A stretch of 7,709 bases of DNA from Gallionellaceae bacterium (GCA_021731185.1 JAKFXW010000118.1:1-7709), one strand, 5' to 3'; positions 1-5,357 are shown, counted from the first letter of the stretch. Notes: a model not told the origin generated them from the sequence alone. Numbers and translations: made by a program.

Positions 1-106
1 GTGGGATGGCTAGTAGTTTCATCAGGAGCCGAAAACGAAGCCAACACTGTGATCGTTTTTATCAGGAATTGGAATAATGCTAAAAGAAATAATTTGAGAG
101 GGCATC

Positions 107-2611
107 ATGAATAATCTGACTATACGTAAAGTCGCAGTGTTAGGCGCGGGAGTGATGGGATCACAGATTGCCGCGCATCTGGTGAATGCCAATGTCGAAA
201 CGCTGTTGTTTGAGTTACCTGCGGGTGCGACTCCCAAGGGTGACCTGAATGGTAATGTGAATAAGGCACTGGATGGTTTGAAAAAACTGGAACCCAGTCC
301 GTTGGCAAGCCCGGCAAAAGTGACATATATCCAAGCTGCTAATTACGAGCAGCATCTGGAAAAATTGCGCGAATGTGATCTCATTATCGAAGCCATTGCC
401 GAACGCATGGACTGGAAATCTGACCTGTATCGTAAGGTTGCGCCCTATGTGAACGAACGCGCCATTTTTGCGAGCAATACTTCAGGATTGTCGATCAATC
501 AATTAGCCGAAGCTTTTCCCGAGGCGCAACGGCATCGTTTCTGTGGTATTCATTTTTTTAATCCACCGCGCTACATGCATTTAGTTGAACTCATTCCTTG
601 CGCTGTCACCGAAGCACCGCTGCTCGATCAGCTAGAGACTTTTCTGGTTTCCACGCTCGGCAAAGGCGTAGTGCGCGCCAAAGACACACCAAATTTTGTG
701 GCGAATCGCGTGGGTGTTTTTTCCATGCTTGCCGCGCTGCATCACGCACAACGCCTGGGTCTGGGCTTTGATACGGTGGATGCGCTGACTGGCCGTTATC
801 TCGGTCGTCCCAAGAGCGCGACCTTTCGCACGCTGGATGTGGTCGGATTAGATGTGTTTACTCATGTGGTGGAAACCATGCACACGAATCTGGTTAGTGA
901 CCCGTGGCACAGCTATTACACCTTGCCGGATTGGTATAAAAAGTTGATCGCTGATGGCGCGCTGGGACAAAAAAGCAAGCGCGGTATCTACAACAAAATC
1001 GGCAAGGAAATTCATGTGCTGGATGTGGCAACGCAGACATATAAATTATCCGCAGGCGTGGTGGATGATGCCGTAAAAGAAATTTTGCGCGAACGCGATT
1101 GGGCGAAAAAACTCGCTGAATTACGCAGTAGCGCGCATCCGCAAGCGCAGTTTTTGTGGGCAACGTTTCGTGATGTGTTTCATTATTGCGCCCTGCATTT
1201 AGCCGAGATTGCACATAACTCACGTGATCTGGATATGGCGGTGCGCTGGGGTTTTGGTTGGGACAGCGGCCCGTTTGAAATCTGGCAGGCGGCGGGCTGG
1301 CAACAAATTGCAGGTTGGATACAAGCAGATATTACGGCAGGAAAAGCCATGTCCCCAGCCGCACTGCCAAGCTGGGTGACTGAACCGGATCGCAATGGTG
1401 TGCATACTGTGCAGGGTTCGTATTCTCCCAACAAAAAACAGTATCAACCTCGTTCCGCGCTCACTGTTTATCACCGCCAACTTTTTCCAGATCATTTGCT
1501 GGGAGAGGTTAAACAATATGGCGAAACAGTGTTTGAGAACGAAGCAGTACGCATGTGGCACATGGGCGACAACATCGCCATCCTCAGCTTTAACACCAAG
1601 ATGCACATCATTAGTAATGAGGTGCTGGATGGAATTTTGCGTGCAGTAGATGAAGCGGAAGAAAATTTTAGCGCATTGATTATCTGGCAGACCGAGCCAC
1701 CCTTTTCCGCAGGCGCAAACCTGTTGCAACTGATGCAAGGCGTGCAGCAAGCCGCCCCGGATGAAGGTATGTTCGATAAGCTGAAGCAGGCGGCAAACCG
1801 TGTCAAATATACCGTAGCGGGTGGTGGTGGAGTAGGCGCAATAGTCAATGCCGCCACTGGCAATGTGCCGCGTGTCGAAGAGGTGGTCGCTAAATTTCAA
1901 CAAGTTTCGCAGCGCTTAAAATACGCACAAGTACCCACCATCGCCGCAGTAGATGGCATGGTGTTAGGTGGCGGCTGCGAATTTTCCATTCACTGCACAC
2001 GGATTGTTGCTTCGCTGGAAACGTATATCGGCCTGGTTGAAGTGGGAGTCGGCATCCTGCCCGCAGGCGGCGGCTGCAAAGAAATGGCGCAGCGCGCAGC
2101 AGCGGATGCTCAGAAATTTTCCAACGATGGCCGTGTCGATGTGTTTCCCTATTTGCGTCGCTACTTTCAGCAAATCGCCATGGGCGAAGTTTCCAAAAGC
2201 GCGGAGTTAGCGCGCGAAATGGGCTATCTGCGTGCTACAGATCGCATCATCATGAATCGTTTTGAACTACTGCATATCGCCAAAGAAGAAGCCCGCGCCC
2301 TCAACGCCACCGCCTATCGCCCGCCGTTGGCGCAACGCCAGATCATGGTCGCCGGACGCACCGGTATTGCCACTTTCAAAGCCTCTATGGTCAACATGCT
2401 GGAAGGTGGCTTTATCTCGGAGCATGACTACAACATTGGCTGCCGCGTCGCCGAAACCCTGTGCGGCGGCGATGTCGAAGTCGGCAGCATGGTGGACGAA
2501 CAATGGTTGCTGGATTTGGAGCGTAAGAATTTTATGGAATTATTAGCGACCGATAAAACTAAAGCGCGCGTGGAATATATGTTGAAGAACGGTAAGCCGT
2601 TGCGGAATTGA
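107..2611 (+). CDS. Fused 3-hydroxyacyl-CoA dehydrogenase / enoyl-CoA hydratase (FadN/FadB-like)
   Basis: A cytosolic bifunctional beta-oxidation enzyme of 834 residues. It would hydrate trans-2-enoyl-CoA and oxidise the resulting 3-hydroxyacyl-CoA with NAD. The dehydrogenase comes first: a Rossmann motif GAGVMG at residues 13-18, then SNTS (123-126), HFFNPP (149-154, catalytic His149), E161 and N200 in PNFVANR. The C-terminal dehydrogenase domain covers roughly 190-400. A crotonase domain follows from about 485, with the oxyanion segment FSAGAN (533-538) and two acid residues placed like the catalytic glutamates, E625 in GGGCE and E645 in GLVEVGVG. This order is that of Bacillus FadN, the reverse of E. 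coli FadB. The start is supported by GAGAGGG at 96-102. Oddities: a Gly-rich stretch (about 560-590) lies inside the crotonase domain, and the gene's last ~50 codons recur downstream at 3465-3623. The expected partner, thiolase FadA, is missing next door. Confidence 0.93.
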   Translation: MNNLTIRKVAVLGAGVMGSQIAAHLVNANVETLLFELPAGATPKGDLNGNVNKALDGLKKLEPSPLASPAKVTYIQAANYEQHLEKLRECDLIIEAIAERMDWKSDLYRKVAPYVNERAIFASNTSGLSINQLAEAFPEAQRHRFCGIHFFNPPRYMHLVELIPCAVTEAPLLDQLETFLVSTLGKGVVRAKDTPNFVANRVGVFSMLAALHHAQRLGLGFDTVDALTGRYLGRPKSATFRTLDVVGLDVFTHVVETMHTNLVSDPWHSYYTLPDWYKKLIADGALGQKSKRGIYNKIGKEIHVLDVATQTYKLSAGVVDDAVKEILRERDWAKKLAELRSSAHPQAQFLWATFRDVFHYCALHLAEIAHNSRDLDMAVRWGFGWDSGPFEIWQAAGWQQIAGWIQADITAGKAMSPAALPSWVTEPDRNGVHTVQGSYSPNKKQYQPRSALTVYHRQLFPDHLLGEVKQYGETVFENEAVRMWHMGDNIAILSFNTKMHIISNEVLDGILRAVDEAEENFSALIIWQTEPPFSAGANLLQLMQGVQQAAPDEGMFDKLKQAANRVKYTVAGGGGVGAIVNAATGNVPRVEEVVAKFQQVSQRLKYAQVPTIAAVDGMVLGGGCEFSIHCTRIVASLETYIGLVEVGVGILPAGGGCKEMAQRAAADAQKFSNDGRVDVFPYLRRYFQQIAMGEVSKSAELAREMGYLRATDRIIMNRFELLHIAKEEARALNATAYRPPLAQRQIMVAGRTGIATFKASMVNMLEGGFISEHDYNIGCRVAETLCGGDVEVGSMVDEQWLLDLERKNFMELLATDKTKARVEYMLKNGKPLRN

Positions 2612-2639
2612 TGAAAAATTGCTGCGCTTGGCATAACTT

Positions 2640-2760
2640 TGTTGCTCAATGGCTCAAAATGCTCATTTACTAAAATGTAAACTCCGCTTTTTCGCCATTT
2701 CGCGCCTTGTTCTGTCTGCGCTCGCTACGTTTTTCAGTACTTTTAAGTGTACTTGTTGTT
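2640..2760. repeat. Noncoding stretch, possible dispersed intergenic repeat
   Basis: The gap between the beta-oxidation gene and the antitoxin (2612-2813) has no convincing gene. An open frame runs through it into the antitoxin, but its translation is rich in Cys, Phe and Leu and has no ribosome binding site. It holds a small hairpin, TTTAC (2666-2670) pairing with GTAAA (2677-2681), and then pyrimidine-rich sequence. From memory, similar text recurs between genes in some betaproteobacteria. That is an impression, not a search result. Confidence 0.25.
2736..2753. promoter_or_regulatory. Near-palindrome upstream of the toxin-antitoxin promoter (candidate operator)
   Basis: AGTACTTTTAAGTGTACT is an imperfect 18-bp palindrome with outer arms AGTAC and GTACT. 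It touches the upstream edge of the candidate -35 box. Ribbon-helix-helix antitoxins usually repress their own operon by binding such sites. Assigning this one is inference from position. Confidence 0.3.
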
Positions 2761-2781
2761 GCGGAGTGAAAAAGCTATCAT
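2753..2781 (+). promoter_or_regulatory. Candidate sigma-70 promoter for the toxin-antitoxin pair
   Basis: TTGTTG (2753-2758) and TATCAT (2776-2781) are separated by 17 bp, and transcription would start about 25 nt before the antitoxin ATG. Both boxes match the consensus at four of six positions. No stronger alternative was seen between 2612 and 2813. Confidence 0.4.
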
Positions 2782-2802
2782 TTCGCTACCATTTAAATAG
2801 CT
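2773..2802. promoter_or_regulatory. Inverted repeat AGCTAT / ATAGCT over the -10 box and leader
   Basis: AGCTAT (2773-2778) and ATAGCT (2797-2802) form a perfect 6-bp inverted repeat with an 18-nt spacer. One arm overlaps the candidate -10 box and the other ends 2 nt before the antitoxin GAGG. It could be an antitoxin operator or a weak leader hairpin. Arms this short can occur by chance. Confidence 0.28.
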
Positions 2803-2813
2803 GTGAGGATGTT

Positions 2814-3065
2814 ATGTCTGGATTACTGATTAAAGATTTCCCACCCGATTTGCACCGCAAACTCAAGGAAGAGGCCGCGCGTCACCATCGTTCCATGACG
2901 CGGCAGGCTCTGGCTCTGCTGGAACAAGCATTGTCTGCCCAGCCAAAAAATGCCGTTGAGCTTTTACCTAGGCCGATTAAGCCCGCAAAGCGGGTGACAA
3001 AAAATAATATCGTCACGGTTATCCGAGAAGGCCGCGATTCGAAAAAAACCAGTCAGCCCAGATGA
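2814..3065 (+). CDS. vapB: VapB/FitA-type ribbon-helix-helix antitoxin
   Basis: An 83-residue antitoxin of a type II toxin-antitoxin pair. It would neutralise the PIN-domain toxin encoded next and repress the shared promoter. Residues 1-42 fit an Arc/MetJ-like ribbon-helix-helix DNA-binding domain: a short strand (GLLIKDF) followed by two helices containing PDLHRKLKEEAARHHRSMTR and QALALLEQAL. The rest (43-83) is basic and low in structure-forming residues, as expected for the part that wraps the toxin. A longer frame begins at 2649, but ATG 2814 is chosen because GAGG lies at 2805-2808 and the conserved domain starts there. The stop overlaps the toxin start by 4 nt (ATGA, 3062-3065), which suggests translational coupling. 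The family is clear; the VapB versus FitA subgroup is not resolved. Confidence 0.87.
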   Translation: MSGLLIKDFPPDLHRKLKEEAARHHRSMTRQALALLEQALSAQPKNAVELLPRPIKPAKRVTKNNIVTVIREGRDSKKTSQPR

Positions 3066-3466
3066 TCGTTATTGATGCCAACATCCTCGTCTACTCGCTA
3101 ATTGAGGGTGAATACTCGCCGCTGGTCAAAAAGTTGCAGGAAAAAGAAACCGATTGGCGCACCACGGCACTCTGCTTGCACGAAGTGTTAAACGTATTGG
3201 CAACTTACCAGCGTCGCGAAGTGCTGGCACTCAAACAATGCAAGAAATTACTGGAACATGCCGAACGCTTCATGCAAGTTGCACAGTGTGAAGTGAAAGT
3301 GGATGCGGCACTCGCCGTCGCGGCGAAATACGCCATCACTGGCTATGACGCGCAATACGTTGCACTGGCGCAAAGCCTCAATGTCTCGTTGGTGACCGAA
3401 GATCGCAAGCTGAGAGAAGCCGTGCCAGGGACAGCGTTTTCTATGCAGGAGTTTTTGGCGCGGTGA
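3062..3466 (+). CDS. vapC: VapC/FitB-type PIN-domain toxin ribonuclease
   Basis: A 134-residue PIN-domain protein, a predicted Mg-dependent endoribonuclease that would cleave cellular RNA (often tRNA in characterised VapC toxins) when the antitoxin is lost. The four acidic active-site positions are all present: D5 in VIDANILVY, E41 in CLHEVLNVL, D96 in GYDAQYVALA and D114 in TEDRKL. The length is normal for the family, and the end (SMQEFLAR) looks complete. It starts inside the antitoxin stop codon, so the pair is surely one transcription unit. The stop codon TGA (3464-3466) sits directly on the edge of a duplicated fragment of the beta-oxidation gene, so this gene marks an insertion or recombination junction. 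Its RNA target cannot be read from sequence. Confidence 0.92.
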   Translation: MIVIDANILVYSLIEGEYSPLVKKLQEKETDWRTTALCLHEVLNVLATYQRREVLALKQCKKLLEHAERFMQVAQCEVKVDAALAVAAKYAITGYDAQYVALAQSLNVSLVTEDRKLREAVPGTAFSMQEFLAR

Positions 3467-3623
3467 AGCCGTGAGCGGAGACGATGTCGAAGCGGGCAGC
3501 CTGGTGAAAGAACAATGGTTGCTTGATCTGGAGAGTAAAAACTTCATGGAATTGCTGACGACGGACAAGACGCAGGAACGTATCGATTACATGTTGAAGA
3601 ACGGCAAGCCGTTGCGGAATTAG
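3465..3623 (+). pseudogene. 3' remnant of a second beta-oxidation (FadN-like) gene
   Basis: This piece reads in frame as GEAVSGDDVEAGS to KNGKPLRN and stop, and matches the last ~50 codons of the gene at 107-2611. The match is gap-free at a constant offset of 1012 bases. By hand count of 2471-2611 against 3483-3623, 32 of 141 bases differ (about 77% identical) and 37 of 46 residues agree. Most changes are silent or conservative (V/I, E/D, M/L), so this was a working paralogue or orthologue for a long time before it lost its front. The final stretch, from ATGTTGAAGAACGG to the stop, is almost identical. The copy has no start and no upstream domains, so it cannot be functional. It begins exactly at the toxin stop codon. 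Confidence 0.88.
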
Positions 3624-3645
3624 GTTAGCTTTAGTTGGTTTAATT

Positions 3646-4368
3646 ATGAAAACAAAGAAACGCGGCGAAATTTACATTTCTTGTCTAGCTTCGAATTATA
3701 AGCAGCCGATAGCTGTTTTGGTCGAACGTCTATTGAAAGTAAAATTGCCTGATTCCCAGGATGACAAACCACTTGAGTCAGAAGTTGATTATGCGGTCAC
3801 CTTGGTTGTTCTGTTGATGCTTTATTTTGAAGCATGGGTGTCGAGGGCGCGTCATTTCGACGGAAGATCTGACGCAACCAATATGGACAAGAAGAAATAT
3901 GTCACTTCTTGGATGAACTCATTAAATGAACCAAGTTTAGAGCCGATTATCGCTAGGCTGGAAGAAGTTTATTTTTTGAGAGATGCGATTGTTCATAATC
4001 ATATTTGGACTTATACGCAGAGGTGGGCTCAAGGTAACGCACATTATTCAAACTTTGACTTTGATCTCACATGGCAAAGCAGGCCGAAAAAATTTGGCAA
4101 TATTGTTAGGGGGAAATTGCCTCTGCAATCTTTTCCTCGTACAAAATTGTTAAATCTGATGGTTGTGCCAGGCTTCGTCGGGCGTAAGGAGGTGGCGTTG
4201 ATTTTTAAGACGGTGAAGGATGCACTAAAACTTCTGAATGAATTGGACTATCTTGATATTGCTCATAAAGTCTCCTATGTTCGTTTTGGCGAAAAACTGA
4301 GTTTTCCATTCTGGGGTTTGATAGGCAGCATTCAGAAATCTTATCTTGGGCAATCGCGTACGGATTAA
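3646..4368 (+). CDS. Hypothetical protein with a HEPN-like R-x4-H motif
   Basis: I do not recognise this 240-residue protein by name. Its first half looks mainly helical: a hydrophobic helix at about 48-68 (YAVTLVVLLMLYFEAWVSR), then a helix at 98-122 ending in LRDAIVHNHIW. R112 and H117 form the R-x4-H signature of HEPN domains, with the usual polar residue (D113) after the arginine. HEPN proteins are often ribonucleases in toxin-antitoxin or anti-phage systems. The C-terminal half (145-240) has no recognised motif. No good ribosome binding site precedes ATG 3646. The gene is visibly AT-rich (19 G/C of 60 at 3961-4020), unlike the beta-oxidation gene, which suggests transfer. It lies between a broken fad copy and a broken nuclease gene. 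The open frame is real; the HEPN assignment rests on one motif and helix layout. Confidence 0.75.
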   Translation: MKTKKRGEIYISCLASNYKQPIAVLVERLLKVKLPDSQDDKPLESEVDYAVTLVVLLMLYFEAWVSRARHFDGRSDATNMDKKKYVTSWMNSLNEPSLEPIIARLEEVYFLRDAIVHNHIWTYTQRWAQGNAHYSNFDFDLTWQSRPKKFGNIVRGKLPLQSFPRTKLLNLMVVPGFVGRKEVALIFKTVKDALKLLNELDYLDIAHKVSYVRFGEKLSFPFWGLIGSIQKSYLGQSRTD

Positions 4369-4434
4369 CGCGAAACATAGGGAAGCCTCAGGGACGCACC
4401 ACGGTTTAATTTGATTTGATATTCGTAAAACAAC

Positions 4435-4566
4435 ATGACCACATCGCTCATCCCACAAGACAATTTCAACGAGATCACGCAACTGATTCATGCTGCGCGG
4501 CAGCGTGTGGTGCAGGCGGTGAATGCTGCGTTGATCGAACTGGTGCAGTTGTCTCACCATTGGTGA
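4435..4566 (+). pseudogene. N-terminal stub of a DUF1016 (YhcG-type PD-(D/E)XK nuclease) gene
   Basis: A 43-codon reading frame (MTTSLIPQDN...) contains ITQLIHAARQRVVQAVNAAL, which fits the start of the DUF1016 N-terminal domain, where a segment like I..LI..AR..a...vN..L...YW is typical. Family members run to about 330-380 residues, with a PD-(D/E)XK nuclease domain at the C-terminus. Here the match stops after ALIEL (about base 4542). The frame then reads VQLSHHW and ends at TGA 4564-4566, inside a perfect palindrome. Everything after the first ~36 residues of the family is absent from the window, so nuclease activity is excluded. No clear ribosome binding site is seen. The family is assigned from memory of its N-terminal pattern. 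Confidence 0.6.
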
Positions 4567-4574
4567 GACAACTG
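4546..4574. repeat. Perfect 29-bp palindrome
   Basis: Two 14-base arms, CAGTTGTCTCACCA and its exact reverse complement, flank a single central T at 4560. All 14 base pairs match. No T-run follows on the plus strand, so an ordinary intrinsic terminator is unlikely, although it could still form a strong RNA or cruciform hairpin. It starts within 4 nt of the point where the DUF1016 similarity stops. Confidence 0.85.
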
Positions 4575-4621
4575 TCGTGGATGCACAACCTTATCGTGTA
4601 ATAGGAATGCATCAGGTTTTC

Positions 4622-4685
4622 GTAGGGGCGTATGGCAATACGCCTTGTCCCGTTTAACAAAGGGCGTATTGCCATACGCCCCTAC
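4622..4685. repeat. Inverted pair of REP elements (BIME-like)
   Basis: Two 23-base arms (4622-4644 and 4663-4685) are exact reverse complements, separated by an 18-nt spacer. Each arm is GTAG plus a hairpin: core GGCGTATGGCAATACGCC, with a 7-bp stem (GGCGTAT/ATACGCC) and loop GGCA. GTAG at the foot of an imperfect hairpin is the hallmark of REP sequences recognised by RAYT transposases, and a RAYT gene starts 37 nt downstream. The whole 64-nt unit can also fold into one long stem. Confidence 0.9.
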
Positions 4686-4696
4686 TGGGAATGAAC

Positions 4697-4709
4697 CATA
4701 CGCCCCGAC
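4697..4709 (-). repeat. Partial REP copy next to the RAYT ribosome binding site
   Basis: CATACGCCCCGAC repeats the outer half of the reverse-orientation REP arm (CATACGCCCCTAC) with one mismatch. It ends where the RAYT Shine-Dalgarno sequence GGAGG (4710-4714) begins. It may be a decayed third copy. Confidence 0.55.
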
Positions 4710-4721
4710 GGAGGATAAAAC

Positions 4722-5309
4722 ATGTCCGATCAACCAAACGAACGTCACCGTCGCAGCCTTCGTTTGAAGGGGTACGATTATTCTCAAGCGGGGGCGTATT
4801 TTGTGACCGTTTGCGCATATGAAAAGGAATGTTTGTTTGGTGGAATAGAAAGCGGTGTTATGCGATTGAACGAGTATGGAGAAATTGTGGCATCGGAATG
4901 GATGAGGTCGGCGGAGATTAGATTGGAGATTGAATGCGGTGAATTTGTGGTGATGCCAAATCATTTTCACGGTATCGTCCACATCGTAGCGGCGTATGGC
5001 AATACGCCCGTTTCTCATGATGAGCAACAAGAAATATATTTCGACAACAAGGGAGTATTGCCATACGCCGTTACGTCGCCTTCGCGCAATTTGGGTGCAA
5101 TGGTGCGTGGTTTTAAGGGGGCAGCAAGCAGGCGCATCAATCAAATTCGTAACACGCCCGGTGCTCCGGTATGGCAACGTAATTATTATGAACACGTTAT
5201 TCGTGACGATGAGGATTGCAATCGTATTGCCGAATATGTCGTCAACAACCCTCAACGATGGATGGAAGATACATTGCATCCATTATTTTCTGGCCAAATT
5301 GAGAGGTGA
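4722..5309 (+). CDS. REP-associated tyrosine transposase (RAYT, IS200-like Y1 family)
   Basis: A 195-residue single-strand DNA endonuclease/transposase of the Y1 HUH class, expected to act on REP hairpins. The N-terminus RRSLRLKGYDYSQAGAYFVT (11-30) is typical of one RAYT group. The metal-binding HUH motif is H81-F82-H83 in MPNHFHGIV. The catalytic tyrosine is in WQRNYYEHVIR (151-161), probably Y156 by alignment with the FYDH form, with Y155 the alternative. EYVVNNPQRW (171-180) is the usual C-terminal signature. The start is supported by GGAGG (4710-4714), 7 nt before ATG. All key residues are present, so it may be active. Oddity: between the HUH motif and the tyrosine, residues 89-118 are bounded by two in-frame REP-like sequences in inverted orientation. 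The upstream REP pair fits its role. Confidence 0.93.
   Translation: MSDQPNERHRRSLRLKGYDYSQAGAYFVTVCAYEKECLFGGIESGVMRLNEYGEIVASEWMRSAEIRLEIECGEFVVMPNHFHGIVHIVAAYGNTPVSHDEQQEIYFDNKGVLPYAVTSPSRNLGAMVRGFKGAASRRINQIRNTPGAPVWQRNYYEHVIRDDEDCNRIAEYVVNNPQRWMEDTLHPLFSGQIER
4986..5008 (+). repeat. REP copy inside the RAYT coding sequence (forward)
   Basis: This copy matches the upstream REP arm at 4622-4644 in 22 of 23 bases, including the GTAG foot and the complete hairpin core GGCGTATGGCAATACGCC. It is read in frame as VAAYGNT plus part of the next Pro codon (residues 89-96). Confidence 0.9.
5052..5074 (-). repeat. REP copy inside the RAYT coding sequence (reverse)
   Basis: This copy matches the reverse-orientation arm at 4663-4685 in 20 of 23 bases. 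Differences are at the third base and at the 19th and 20th, and its foot reads GTAA rather than GTAG on the minus strand. It is read in frame as GVLPYAV plus part of Thr (residues 111-118). With the copy at 4986-5008 it forms an inverted pair around a 43-nt spacer. Confidence 0.82.
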
Positions 5310-5315
5310 TCAGTC

Positions 5316-5357
5316 ATGACCAAACAAATTCAAGAAGCTTATCCGGTAAAACAATAA
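5316..5357 (+). pseudogene. Possible 5' stub of the thiolase gene fadA
   Basis: A 13-codon frame, MTKQIQEAYPVKQ, is preceded by GAGAGG (5301-5306), the same ribosome-binding motif seen before the beta-oxidation gene. Betaproteobacterial FadA acetyl-CoA acyltransferases commonly begin like M-S/T-K-Q-I/V-Q-D/E-A-Y-I-V-A-A, so the first nine residues fit and the match ends at Tyr9. FadA is the normal downstream neighbour of this type of fused dehydrogenase gene. Nine residues are few and the match is from memory, so this stays tentative. If correct, the rest of the gene has been deleted or moved outside the window. Confidence 0.42.

Noticed and set aside
1..114. Open plus-strand frame running from the window edge to a stop overlapping the fad start
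   Set aside because: The translation (about 37 residues, rich in Asn) shows no known domain or gene end. It is more likely upstream noncoding sequence, and no convincing promoter could be fixed there either.
2649..2813. N-terminal extension of the antitoxin from the first ATG of its frame
   Set aside because: The extension lacks a ribosome binding site and is of odd composition. It covers the candidate promoter, while ATG 2814 has GAGG at the right distance and starts the conserved domain.
3248..3568. Minus-strand open frame across the toxin end and the fad remnant
   Set aside because: It is antisense to two well-supported coding sequences and has no recognisable domain. It is only a shadow frame.
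4580..4613. Hairpin GATGCA / TGCATC between the palindrome and the REP pair
   Set aside because: It has six-base arms with a 22-nt spacer and poor inner pairing. It could be chance, so it is not listed as a feature.
4622..5074. REP copies as a possible CRISPR array
   Set aside because: There are only a few copies, in alternating orientation, each self-palindromic, with unequal spacers and one pair inside a coding sequence. This is REP/BIME organisation, not CRISPR.
4554..5279. Long minus-strand open frame antisense to the RAYT gene
   Set aside because: It is as long as a real gene, but it mirrors the RAYT frame and the REP repeats. The plus strand carries the full HUH and tyrosine motifs and a strong ribosome binding site.
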